DNA of 32,134 nt from Symsagittifera roscoffensis (Eukaryota; Xenacoelomorpha; Acoela; Convolutidae): contig NW_026971069.1 in assembly GCF_963678635.1 (NCBI RefSeq), positions 1 to 32,134 of the forward strand, given 5' to 3'. Positions 7,591-14,893 of the stretch are shown here, one piece after another. Every line of letters starts with the position of its first letter. The stretch's first letter is position 1. A model generated the notes under the pieces. That model was not told the origin of the DNA. It did not search any database and worked only from the letters and a program-made list of their open reading frames with translations. A program made the position numbers and the translations under genes.

Positions 7591-7866
7591 GTGTTTATTG
7601 AAGCTATATAAATCAATGCTTTTAAGACATTTTTATTTCATAAAAACATAAAAACATAACCCCCTATATATATAATTTATATATTTATATATATATATAT
7701 ATGTATTTATGTGTTTATTGTAATATTTATTTTTAATATTATTTTAATGTTTATATTTATATTTATATATATATATTTATATTATTATACGGGGGTTATG
7801 TTTTTATGGGTTTATTGGGTAAAAATGTTTAAAAATTCCTTTATTTATATAGCTTTCAATAAACAC
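7591..7866. repeat. Nested long inverted repeats around an A/T core; candidate replication origin
   Basis: Two pairs of inverted arms share one centre near 7728. The outer pair is 7591-7613 (begins GTGTTTATTGAAGC) and 7843-7866, complementary over 23 bases with a single extra A in the right arm. The inner pair is 7647-7664 (CATAAAAACATAACCCCC) and 7791-7808, 18 bases and perfectly complementary, with C5/G5 blocks facing the core. The 126-base core 7665-7790 has only six G or C. GTGTTTATTG occurs at 7591-7600 and 7711-7720 and inverted at 7857-7866, like iterons. An unwinding element framed by inverted binding sites, directly before primase and helicase genes, is what a phage origin would look like. 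The repeats are seen; the origin role is inferred. Confidence 0.55.
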
Positions 7867-7930
7867 AAATATTTGGGTTTTATGTGTGTTTATATATGTT
7901 TTTATTAGAAAATAAAGCAAAAATTTGTTT

Positions 7931-7970
7931 ATTTAATTTTAATATTCATTATTTAATTTTAATATTTGTT
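7931..7970. repeat. 20-base tandem repeat
   Basis: Two adjacent units, 7931-7950 and 7951-7970, share 18 of 20 bases (ATTTAATTTTAATATT followed by CATT or TGTT). They lie about 60 bases upstream of the early promoter. In sequence this AT-rich they may be simple-sequence drift rather than protein sites. Confidence 0.45.
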
Positions 7971-8029
7971 ATCTCATAATGTTGATTATTTAATAATATT
8001 TATTATTTTATAATATTTAAATATTTTTG

Positions 8030-8058
8030 TTGACTTTTAGTTTTTAGTTAAATATACT
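8030..8058 (+). promoter_or_regulatory. Early promoter of the replication operon
   Basis: TTGACT (8030-8035) and TATACT (8053-8058) each match five of six sigma70 consensus bases and are separated by exactly 17 bases, the best such pair found in the window. Transcription would start near 8065, leaving a leader of about 100 bases before the primase ATG at 8167. Confidence 0.65.
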
Positions 8059-8063
8059 AGTGA

Positions 8064-8080
8064 TATCAAATTGGTTGATA
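8064..8080. promoter_or_regulatory. Operator-like palindrome at the early transcription start
   Basis: TATCAA (8064-8069) and TTGATA (8075-8080) are perfect inverted 6-mers separated by 5 bases, lying over the predicted transcription start of the early promoter. ACTAGT (8056-8061), another palindrome, overlaps the end of the -10 box. This is a reasonable repressor site, for example for the small helix-turn-helix protein at 5362-5574, but no matching site was confirmed there. Confidence 0.35.
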
Positions 8081-8087
8081 GTAAAGT

Positions 8088-8151
8088 GTTGGATCTTTGC
8101 TAACAATTTTTTTTTGGGGTGAGGTCTTATCCACCTATCCAACCACCCCAA
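8088..8151 (+). ncRNA. Structured, pseudoknot-capable 5' leader of the replication operon
   Basis: The 19-base strand 8133-8151 is complementary along its whole length to three upstream segments: ACCT (8133-8136) with AGGT (8122-8125), ATCCAAC (8137-8143) with GTTGGAT (8088-8094), and CACCCCAA (8144-8151) with TTGGGGTG (8114-8121). The second and third helices cross, so forming all three makes a pseudoknot with adjacent, stackable stems. This is a GC-rich spot in very AT-rich DNA. The ribosome binding site AGGAT (8154-8158) follows within three bases and the ATG is at 8167, so folding could hide or expose it. The pairing is seen in sequence; an RNA control role, such as feedback by a replication protein or a ligand, is inferred. 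TTATCCACC inside it (8127-8135) is one base off a DnaA box, so a DNA-level role is an alternative. Confidence 0.5.
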
Positions 8152-8166
8152 TTAGGATAATTTCTT

Positions 8167-9039
8167 ATGAATATAAATAAATTTAACCAATTTATGCTCG
8201 ATATTGGTTATATATTGCCAAAAAATTTTAATTATAATATTACGATTGAATCAATATATAGATTTGCTGATATAAATAAAATTTCAAATAATAAAAATTT
8301 ATGGATAAAAAATATAGATAATAATAAATTTGTTTTTGGTGATTGGTCAACAGATCAAAAATATATTTATATTGATAGTGAAAAACAAAGTCTAGAAAAA
8401 ATAGAATTTAATAATATTGAATATAAAAAAGCAAAAATTGAAAAAGAAAATATACAAATTCAAAAATCAAAAAGTTTAAAAAAATTTTATAATAATTTAC
8501 CTTATGCCAATAATAATCACCCATATTTAATTAAAAAGAAAATTAAAAACCATAAAATGTTGCGTCAAAAAGATAATATGCTGGTAATTCCTTTGTTTGG
8601 AATAGAAAAAAATTTTATTGGAGTAATTCAATCATTGCAATATATTTGTAATAATGGTTCTAAAATATTTGCAAAAGGAGCTAGATTTCAAGGTTCTTGG
8701 CTTCCATTAAACGAATCTTCTAATAAAAATTTTATATTTTGCGAGGGTTTTGCCACAGGAAGTAGTATATTAAATGAAGTAGAAAAAAATAAAATAGATG
8801 TTACAGTCATAAGTTGTTTTAATTCAAGCAATATTATTAATATTGTTAAATTTATTAATTATCAATATAACGATGCCAATCTTTATATATATGCTGATAA
8901 TGATATTCATAATGGTGGTTTAAATTTTGCAAAAAAAACACAACAATGTATTTCTAAAGTAAAAATAATCTTACCCCCTTTAACGGAGGAACAAAAACAC
9001 AATGGGTTAAGTGACTGGAATGATTATTTAAATTGTTAA
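8167..9039 (+). CDS. Toprim-domain DNA primase
   Basis: The 290-residue protein makes RNA primers or supports helicase loading at the replication fork. An N-terminal region with the phrase FGDWSTD (about 57-63) is common in phage primases that lack a zinc finger. It is followed by HPYLIKKKI (118-126) and an RNA-polymerase-like section (MLVIPLFG...IGVIQSLQYI, 138-160, then GSKIFAKGARFQGSW). The Toprim domain has its catalytic Glu in FCEGFATG (Glu193) and the DxD pair in IYADND (Asp244, Asp246). The C-terminal DWNDYL fits the end of such domains. It is the first gene of the early operon, has an AGGAT ribosome binding site, and is followed 26 bases later by the helicase gene. No CHC2 zinc finger was seen at the N-terminus. 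Confidence 0.85.
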   Translation: MNINKFNQFMLDIGYILPKNFNYNITIESIYRFADINKISNNKNLWIKNIDNNKFVFGDWSTDQKYIYIDSEKQSLEKIEFNNIEYKKAKIEKENIQIQKSKSLKKFYNNLPYANNNHPYLIKKKIKNHKMLRQKDNMLVIPLFGIEKNFIGVIQSLQYICNNGSKIFAKGARFQGSWLPLNESSNKNFIFCEGFATGSSILNEVEKNKIDVTVISCFNSSNIINIVKFINYQYNDANLYIYADNDIHNGGLNFAKKTQQCISKVKIILPPLTEEQKHNGLSDWNDYLNC

Positions 9040-9065
9040 TTTGTAAAATAAAAAAAGGATAAAAA

Positions 9066-10451
9066 ATGGATAAATTAATAAAAAATATTGTTAAAAAAGA
9101 AGATTTTAAATTAATGAATAATGTTAATACTTATACAAACAACAATCAAGCAGATGTAAGTATAGTATCAATAATTAAAAATAATGAAATTAATAAAATA
9201 AAAAATTTATTAAAAAAATTAGAAAATACTAAAGATCGTGAAGAAACTATTAAATTAAATCAAGAATTTAATTTATTCCCTACAAAAAATGGTTTTTTTA
9301 AAGAAGTATTTGAAACATTTAAATATAACTGTTTATTTAAACAAGATATTTTATCTTTAGGAGCTTCTATTTCAATACTTTCACATTGTTTTAGCAAAAA
9401 ATATAAAATTATGTTTAACAATTTTGTTACACCTTTAAATCTTTATATTCTTTCAATTGCTGAAACTGGTAGAGGTAAAGATTCTGCCAATGCTTTAATA
9501 AAACAAATTTTAGCAAATAATTATCTTACTCAAGCGGATGTGGTTGGTAAAGTCTCAAGTGGTGAAGCCATTGAAGATGCTTTAGTTAGAAAGAATAATC
9601 GTTATGCTGTACTGGATGAGGTTTCGCATTTTTTTAAATCTATGAAAACAAATCAATATCAATCAAATATTGAAAGCATTTTATTAGAATTATATACGGC
9701 GAGTCGAGGAGTATATTATCCACGCTCAAAAGCCAATCAAGAAAATGATACATTACCTATCAATAATCCTATTTTAAATTTTTATGGAACTACTACTCCT
9801 ACAAGTTTATTTGATGTGTTGAAATCAAAAGATATTGCTTCAGGTTTACTACCTAGATTTTTATTATTTTCTAGCGAAATGATTAATCAAAAAGCATATG
9901 TAAAAAGAAATATAAAAAAAATTGATTATCAATTTATATCTGATCAAATTGAAAATATTTTAATTCCTGAAGCTTTCCCAATTAGCATATTATTACATGA
10001 TGATGCGATTGAATATTATTATGACAAAATTGATGAATATGCCAATATTGCAAATGAAATTAAAAGATCAATATTTTCTCGAGTTTGTGAAAATGGATTA
10101 AAAATTGCTGGTATTTTAGCTGTATGCGATAATCAATTAAAACCAGTTATAAATATTAAACATTTGGAATATGGAATTGCTTTATCGAGTTATTCTGCTA
10201 GTCAATTATATAGTTTTGTTACCAGTTATATGAGTGAATCAACACGCCATACCCTTTTTAATGAGATTTTTAATTTTATTAAAAAAAATAATGGTTGTAC
10301 TAAAACTATGATAAATAAAGCGTTTAGAAAAATTACACCTAGTCAAAGAGATGAAATTTTATTGGATTTAATACAACAAGAAGAAATTGAAAAATTCAAT
10401 GCAAAAAAAGGAGAAAGAACTTTTTTTAAATATTATGTAATAAATAAATAA
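9066..10451 (+). CDS. DUF3987/YfjI-type replicative helicase-like ATPase
   Basis: This 461-residue protein is probably the helicase partner of the Toprim primase. The ATPase core shows a P-loop of the form IAETGRGKDSAN (residues 131-142) and a Walker B AVLDEVSHFF (181-190). FYGTTTPTSLFDVLKSKDIASGLLPRFLLF (about 240-270) is the typical DUF3987 phrase 'G-x-T-x-P ... GL-x-x-R'. A C-terminal winged-helix-like section (NEIFNFIKKNNGCTKTMINKAFRKI) completes it. The residue after the P-loop lysine is Asp rather than Ser/Thr, which is atypical. A strong AAGGAT ribosome binding site precedes the ATG. The first 60 residues are lysine/asparagine-rich linker, perhaps an interaction region. Confidence 0.8.
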   Translation: MDKLIKNIVKKEDFKLMNNVNTYTNNNQADVSIVSIIKNNEINKIKNLLKKLENTKDREETIKLNQEFNLFPTKNGFFKEVFETFKYNCLFKQDILSLGASISILSHCFSKKYKIMFNNFVTPLNLYILSIAETGRGKDSANALIKQILANNYLTQADVVGKVSSGEAIEDALVRKNNRYAVLDEVSHFFKSMKTNQYQSNIESILLELYTASRGVYYPRSKANQENDTLPINNPILNFYGTTTPTSLFDVLKSKDIASGLLPRFLLFSSEMINQKAYVKRNIKKIDYQFISDQIENILIPEAFPISILLHDDAIEYYYDKIDEYANIANEIKRSIFSRVCENGLKIAGILAVCDNQLKPVINIKHLEYGIALSSYSASQLYSFVTSYMSESTRHTLFNEIFNFIKKNNGCTKTMINKAFRKITPSQRDEILLDLIQQEEIEKFNAKKGERTFFKYYVINK

Positions 10452-10457
10452 AAAAAG

Positions 10458-10486
10458 TTGTATTTTTATAAAAATAATTATATAAT
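10458..10486 (+). promoter_or_regulatory. Promoter-like element, copy 1 of a duplicated cassette
   Basis: TTGTAT (10458-10463), a 17-base spacer, and a perfect TATAAT (10481-10486). About 50 bases here, including the spacer, are nearly identical to 14190-14243 before another gene. The preservation of a whole intergenic element at two sites argues for function. It would drive the Gp157-like gene and the genes after it, 50 bases downstream. Confidence 0.6.
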
Positions 10487-10536
10487 GATTAAATAAATAA
10501 AATATAAAATACTTATAATAATTAACAAGGATAAAT

Positions 10537-11052
10537 ATGAACAATCAAATATATTATATAAAAGAAGAAATTAAAAATTTAAATAGTTATGTTTTGAATG
10601 GCGATTCTTATTTACATTTAGATACATTAGAACATATAACTTGTGAAGAATATGACGCTATGCTTGCTAAAGCATTTAATAATAAAGAAGAAGCTATTAG
10701 ATATTTATGCTTATCAATTATTGAAGAAAAATCTAAATTATTAATTATTGATAATGAGATTGAAAGATTAAAAAAATTAAAAAATAACAAAAAAAGAAAA
10801 ATTGAAAATATTACAAATATGATTCGTAATAATTGCAATAGCAATATTGATTTTGAAGTTTTTCAATTATTTTTTAGAAAAGGTGTTGATAGTGTTGAAA
10901 TAACAGATGAGTCAATAATTCCAAATAAATACAAAAAAGAAGTTATAACTTATCAAATTAATAAAAACGAAATTAAAAAAGATTTAAAAAATAATAATTT
11001 AATTAATGGAGCAACATTAGTAACAGGTCAAAAATCAGTAATAATTAAATAA
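10537..11052 (+). CDS. Siphovirus Gp157-like protein
   Basis: This is a 171-residue protein. The central part (about 55-100) is a charged coiled-coil (KSKLLIIDNEIERLKKLKNNKKRKIENITNMI), and the C-terminal third matches the Gp157 family phrase 'SVEI-x-DES-x-IP-x-x-Y...K-x-x-IK-x-x-LK...I-x-GA-x-L': VDSVEITDESIIPNKYKKEV, then EIKKDLKNNNLINGATLV. This family occurs in phage replication operons next to Sak4-like ATPases and DUF669 proteins; in a streptococcal phage it has been linked to resistance phenotypes, but its biochemical role is unclear. An AAGGAT ribosome binding site and its own promoter-like element precede it. It lies 18 bases before the ATPase gene. Confidence 0.8.
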   Translation: MNNQIYYIKEEIKNLNSYVLNGDSYLHLDTLEHITCEEYDAMLAKAFNNKEEAIRYLCLSIIEEKSKLLIIDNEIERLKKLKNNKKRKIENITNMIRNNCNSNIDFEVFQLFFRKGVDSVEITDESIIPNKYKKEVITYQINKNEIKKDLKNNNLINGATLVTGQKSVIIK

Positions 11053-11070
11053 AAAAAGGAGAATAAAAAA

Positions 11071-11790
11071 ATGATAGATTTAAATAATTTAGAAACACCT
11101 AAAAAACCTAAAAAACTTATTGGCACTATTTATGGTGGTGCTGGTGTTGGTAAAACATATCTTGCAAGTAATTGTGAAAAACCTGTACTATTGCGTATTG
11201 AAGATGGATCGGCAAGTCTTTCAGATCAAGATATAAAAATGTTGCCTTGTATCAATGAACCAATTGATGTGTTTATGCAAATAAAAACATTACTTGATCA
11301 AGATCATAATTTCAAAACACTGATTATTGATTCTGTAAGTAAATTTGATGAATTGTCAATTGCAGAATATTTATTCCAAAATAAAGGTTTAAAATTATCT
11401 GATAATGATTATGCGGGATATGAGTTTTTATATTCTAGACATAGAAGTTTATCAAATGCTTGTGCTAAATTATCAACAAATAAAAATATGAATATTATTT
11501 TTATATCTCATGAAAAAGCAACTCAAGTAGGTCGTGATAGTAAACAACTACAAATGACACTTAAAATGTCACCAAAATCAGCGCGTTATTATATTGATGA
11601 TGTGGATTTTGTTGGGTATTTGCAACCTGCTGATTTAATATCTGCAGAAGGTAAAAGATCAAGAGTTATCAAAATGGATGTTGATTCTAACCTTAACAAT
11701 CAATCAAAAAATAGATTTGACTTAAAAAATAGGGAGGTAATTGCAAAAAATACAACATTAGAAAATATCTTTTTAAACAAAAACCAATAA
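11071..11790 (+). CDS. Sak4-like RecA-fold ATPase (AAA_24)
   Basis: The 239-residue protein has a compact RecA-like core: Walker A GGAGVGKT at residues 22-29, an acidic strand LLRIEDG at 40-46, Walker B TLIIDSVSKF at 83-92, and the sensor phrase IIFISHEKATQV at about 147-158. This AAA_24 arrangement is typical of phage Sak4-type single-strand annealing or recombination mediator proteins, which work with an SSB-like partner. Here the partner is probably the DUF669 protein encoded 12 bases downstream. A full AAAGGAG ribosome binding site precedes the ATG. A general DNA-binding ATPase role is the cautious alternative. Confidence 0.85.
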   Translation: MIDLNNLETPKKPKKLIGTIYGGAGVGKTYLASNCEKPVLLRIEDGSASLSDQDIKMLPCINEPIDVFMQIKTLLDQDHNFKTLIIDSVSKFDELSIAEYLFQNKGLKLSDNDYAGYEFLYSRHRSLSNACAKLSTNKNMNIIFISHEKATQVGRDSKQLQMTLKMSPKSARYYIDDVDFVGYLQPADLISAEGKRSRVIKMDVDSNLNNQSKNRFDLKNREVIAKNTTLENIFLNKNQ

Positions 11791-11802
11791 GGAAATAATA
11801 CA

Positions 11803-12240
11803 ATGAATTTTAATGATTTTAATTTTAACGAAGCAGTAATTAAAGATTTTCAAACATATGAAAATGGCGAATATCCTGTATGTGTTGATAATGCTAGTGT
11901 CGATGATTCGCAAAACCCTATCATTACTTTAAAAATTAAGCTTAGATTTTTATCTGGAAAATATCAAGGTAATTTTATATATGATAATTTATTATTAAAT
12001 TCTGAGGATACAAGTAATTTCAGATTATCTATAGCTAAACAAAGAATGAATGATTTTAATAATTTTTTAGAAAAACCTTTAAATTCTGCAGAAGAATTAA
12101 TCGATAATTGTTTTATAATTGTAATTAAAAATACTACAAAAAATGACAAAACTTATTGTAATATTTCTTATTATAAAAAATATGATTCAACTATAAAAGA
12201 TGATTCACCTATAAAAGATGATTTTAATATACCATTTTAA
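11803..12240 (+). CDS. DUF669 protein with SSB-like acidic C-terminus
   Basis: The 145-residue protein matches DUF669 phage proteins: an early NGEYPVCVDNASVDDS segment, then ITLKIKLRFLSGKYQGNFIYDNLLL (about 42-66) and a mid-section RMNDFNNFLEKPL. These proteins are found beside Sak4-like ATPases and are thought to bind single-stranded DNA. The C-terminus consists of two DDSxIKDD-type repeats followed by DFNIPF, which closely resembles the acidic DDDIPF tip that bacterial SSB uses to recruit partner proteins. This detail supports the SSB-like role. An AAGGAA ribosome binding site precedes the ATG. Confidence 0.8.
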   Translation: MNFNDFNFNEAVIKDFQTYENGEYPVCVDNASVDDSQNPIITLKIKLRFLSGKYQGNFIYDNLLLNSEDTSNFRLSIAKQRMNDFNNFLEKPLNSAEELIDNCFIIVIKNTTKNDKTYCNISYYKKYDSTIKDDSPIKDDFNIPF

Positions 12241-12260
12241 AAAAAAAGGACAATTAAAAA

Positions 12261-13793
12261 ATGATACTTTATGATTATCAAAAAAATGCAGTTGCATCTA
12301 CTTATCAATATTTAAAAGAGAAAAAAGGTGTATCCCCATTAATCATTGCACCAACTGGTGCAGGTAAAAGTATCATTATTGCTCAAATTATAAAAGATAC
12401 ATATAAGCATAAAAGAATTTTAAAATTAACTCACAAAAAAGATCTTTTAGTACAAAATTATAATAAAGTTTCTAAAATTATACCAAATATAGATATTGGT
12501 TTTTATTGTGCTGGTATGAAAAAAAAAGATACTAAAACAAATATTATATTTGCCAGTATTCAATCTATAGCTAAAAATATTAACAAATTTAAAGCATTTG
12601 ATTTAATTCTTATTGATGAAGCTCATTTGATAAATATAAATTCAGAATCTCAATATAAAAAAGTTTTAGACTTTTTAAAAAAATGTAATTCAAATCTTAA
12701 ATGTATCGGATTAACTGCGACACCTTATCGTGTAGATTGTGGATATTTATATGGGCAAAACAATTCTTTTTTTGATGGTGTAAGTTTTGATATTAAAATA
12801 AATTATTTAATTAAAAATAATTATTTATGTAATCCTACATCAATTGCTTCACAAGTTAATATTAATACTCAATCAATTCCAATTAAAAATAATAAATATA
12901 ATCAAAAAGCACATGAAATGGCTTTTAGTCGTGAATTTATCAAGACATTACAAGAAATCACTTATAAAACTCAACATAGAAAAAAAGTAATAATTTTTTG
13001 TAGTGGTGTTGATCATGCTAAAAATATACATTTACATATGCCTAATAGCGAAATTGTTACAGGAACAACTATTAACCGTGAAAAGATTTTATCAAGATTT
13101 TTAAATAATGAATTTAAATTTTTAATAAATGTTGATGTTTTAACAACTGGTTTTGATGACCCTGCAATCGATTGTGTTGTCATTTTAAGGGCAATATTAA
13201 GTCCAAGCTTGTTTGTGCAAATTTGTGGGCGTGGCTTGCGTATTGCTCCAAATAAAAAAGATTGTTTAATTTTAGATTTTGGTCATAATTTTGAGCGGCA
13301 TGGTTGTATTGATGATATACAAGTTAAAATTCCAAAAGGAAAAAATGAAAAAAGAGAAAAAATAGAAAAACAAAATGCTAAAAAATGCGACAAATGTTGT
13401 GTTATTAATAAAATACAAGCTAAAGTATGTATTAGATGTGGAGAACCTTTTAATAATCAATTAACTAATTTTAATTATTCTGGTAATATATTAACTAATG
13501 CTCAAACATCTAATGTTATTAAAATTATTTATACATTTGTAAAAAATAAAAAAGATATAGAAATGTTGAAAATATCATATCTTATTACTGGTTTTAAAAT
13601 TATTCAAGAATTTATTTGTTTAGATCATTATGGTTATGCTTATAAAATAGCAATTCAAAAAGTACGGGCTTTAAAAGGAACAGCCAAAAATATTAATGAA
13701 GCTAAATCACAATTTAAATTGTGGAAACAACCAACAAAAATTACTTATATAAAAAAAGATGGTTTTTATAATATTATTAATAAGGAATTTTAA
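12261..13793 (+). CDS. SF2 DEAH-box helicase with C-terminal zinc ribbon
   Basis: This is a 510-residue superfamily-2 helicase. The motifs are in order: Q-like YDYQKNAV (4-11), Walker A APTGAGKS (30-37), DEAH at 119-122, TAT in GLTATPYR (150-157), FTTGFD-type motif V (LTTGFDDP, 294-301) and motif VI QICGRGLR (320-327). A basic linker (KIPKGKNEKREKIEK) leads to a four-cysteine zinc ribbon (Cys376, 379, 390, 393), then a C-terminal domain of about 110 residues ending in KSQFKLWKQPTKITYIKKDG, a phrase shared by phage RecQ/Ssl2-like helicases. It probably unwinds or remodels DNA during replication or recombination. An AAGGAC ribosome binding site precedes the ATG, and the next gene starts immediately after its stop. 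Confidence 0.9.
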   Translation: MILYDYQKNAVASTYQYLKEKKGVSPLIIAPTGAGKSIIIAQIIKDTYKHKRILKLTHKKDLLVQNYNKVSKIIPNIDIGFYCAGMKKKDTKTNIIFASIQSIAKNINKFKAFDLILIDEAHLININSESQYKKVLDFLKKCNSNLKCIGLTATPYRVDCGYLYGQNNSFFDGVSFDIKINYLIKNNYLCNPTSIASQVNINTQSIPIKNNKYNQKAHEMAFSREFIKTLQEITYKTQHRKKVIIFCSGVDHAKNIHLHMPNSEIVTGTTINREKILSRFLNNEFKFLINVDVLTTGFDDPAIDCVVILRAILSPSLFVQICGRGLRIAPNKKDCLILDFGHNFERHGCIDDIQVKIPKGKNEKREKIEKQNAKKCDKCCVINKIQAKVCIRCGEPFNNQLTNFNYSGNILTNAQTSNVIKIIYTFVKNKKDIEMLKISYLITGFKIIQEFICLDHYGYAYKIAIQKVRALKGTAKNINEAKSQFKLWKQPTKITYIKKDGFYNIINKEF

Positions 13794-14177
13794 TTGCAAA
13801 ATTACATTATGCCAATACATTTTATTATAGGCAAAAAAAAAATATTTTTAGGAATGAATTGGTATCGTAATGCTCATTATTTTTTACAAGCAAAAGTTAA
13901 AAAAATTTATCATCAAGAAATTATTAATCAAATAGATAATAATATTAAATATAATCAAATAAAACTTAAGATAATTTTAAATATAAATAAATTAACAAAA
14001 AAAGATTTAGGCAATATTACATCTATACATGAAAAATTTTTTTTAGATGCTTTAGTTATAAATCAAAATATAATAGATGATAGTTTAAAATATCATCTTG
14101 GTACGAATACTAGTTATATTATTAATAAAAATATAAATGTTCCATATGTAAATATTGAAATTTTAGAAATTAATTAA
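13794..14177 (+). CDS. RusA-like endonuclease family protein, TTG start
   Basis: The 127-residue protein resembles RusA-type Holliday-junction resolvases: an N-terminal MNWYRNAHYFLQAKVKK section, a strand region LKIILNIN, then DLGNITSIHEKFFLDALV (71-88) and IIDDSLKYH (93-101), matching the order D..N, DAL, DD of the family. RusA itself has DxDN with a following lysine; here the second Asp is Gly (residue 73), and an E-K pair lies at 80-81, so activity is uncertain. The frame starts at TTG directly after the helicase stop, with AAGGA (13782-13786) 7 bases upstream. The first in-frame ATG (13809) has no such site, so TTG is preferred. Residue 20-30 motifs fit the usual family start. Confidence 0.6.
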   Translation: MQNYIMPIHFIIGKKKIFLGMNWYRNAHYFLQAKVKKIYHQEIINQIDNNIKYNQIKLKIILNINKLTKKDLGNITSIHEKFFLDALVINQNIIDDSLKYHLGTNTSYIINKNINVPYVNIEILEIN

Positions 14178-14209
14178 AAAATTATATAATAAATAAATAA
14201 ATAAAAAGA

Positions 14210-14238
14210 TTGTATTTTTATAAAAACAATTATATAAT
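14210..14238 (+). promoter_or_regulatory. Promoter-like element, copy 2 of a duplicated cassette
   Basis: TTGTAT (14210-14215), a 17-base spacer and TATAAT (14233-14238), differing from the copy at 10458-10486 by one base (C for T) within these 29 bases. It would drive the 199-aa hypothetical gene and the small gene after it. A shared regulator or simple duplication could explain the identity. Confidence 0.6.
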
Positions 14239-14272
14239 GATTATATAAAAACAATATATTGAGGTTATTTTG

Positions 14273-14869
14273 ATGAATAAATATGAAAATAAAATACAAC
14301 ATGTTGATGCTAAACATATATCTAATGAATTAAATACATATAATAAAAAAATAAAATGTGATATAGATTTTAGTGAATATTATTTAGATACATTAAATGA
14401 TTATGATCCAAAATGTATTTTATCTCCTATTTATGATAATAAAAATTTTTTAATTAGTGGTGATTTAAAATATAACGATATGTATCTTTTTGTATTTGAA
14501 TGTTTTAATGATAATCAAATAGTTCAAGAAATTTGGCAAATCATAAAAAATAAATATTTTAAAGGTCAACCTTATAATATACATAAATGTATTGATTATG
14601 ATAATTATTTTTTTGATGAAGAATGGTGGGATAAAGAGTATCCTAAAATTTCAATATACATAAATGAAAATATTATTTTAAAAGTCAATATTAATATTTT
14701 TTTTACTATTGATTGGAATGCCAATCAATATAATTATGATGCTTATTGCTTACATAATTATACAGCTTCTGTATTACATATTGAAAAATTACATAAATTA
14801 TATATTATAAATAATTATACTTTAGAAAATAAGCATAATATTGAATATATACCAAATAATGAAATATAA
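14273..14869 (+). CDS. Hypothetical protein, acidic and aromatic-rich
   Basis: This is a protein of about 198 residues with no recognised family. It is rich in Tyr, Asn, Asp and Trp (FFDEEWWDKEYPKISIYI near the middle) and contains YLFVFECFNDNQIVQEIWQIIKNKYFKGQ, suggesting a compact alpha/beta fold. No signal peptide or membrane segment was seen. TTG at 14270 and ATG at 14273 are adjacent in frame; GAGG (14261-14264) is 8 bases from the ATG, so the ATG is chosen. It is preceded by the duplicated promoter element, so it may be expressed apart from the main replication operon. Function unknown. Confidence 0.65.
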   Translation: MNKYENKIQHVDAKHISNELNTYNKKIKCDIDFSEYYLDTLNDYDPKCILSPIYDNKNFLISGDLKYNDMYLFVFECFNDNQIVQEIWQIIKNKYFKGQPYNIHKCIDYDNYFFDEEWWDKEYPKISIYINENIILKVNINIFFTIDWNANQYNYDAYCLHNYTASVLHIEKLHKLYIINNYTLENKHNIEYIPNNEI

Positions 14870-14893
14870 AAATAAATATAAAGGTGGTGAAAT

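Larger units (their letters stand above)
7162..8166. other. Non-coding region of about 1 kb upstream of the replication operon
   Basis: No credible gene was found on either strand. It opens with CAAAT-type short repeats (about 7162-7187), then holds direct repeats of TATGGCACAT, nested long inverted repeats around an A/T core (7591-7866), a 20-base tandem repeat (7931-7970), a sigma70-type promoter (8030-8058), an operator-like palindrome, and a structured leader (8088-8151). The stretch 7301-7590 shows nothing definite beyond a weak 5-bp hairpin near 7377-7393. The concentration of repeats just before primase and helicase genes fits a replication and control region. Confidence 0.7.

Noticed and set aside
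7711-7908. Open frame on the plus strand (65 codons, GTG start)
   Set aside because: It lies across the A/T core and right arms of the nested inverted repeats, has no ribosome binding site, and codes for low-complexity Phe/Ile/Tyr sequence expected from AT-repeat DNA.
8114-8151. TTGGGGTG/CACCCCAA hairpin as a terminator
   Set aside because: The T-run precedes rather than follows the stem on the plus strand and the element lies in a leader between promoter and ATG. On the minus strand it could read as hairpin plus A/T, but no minus-strand gene ends there.
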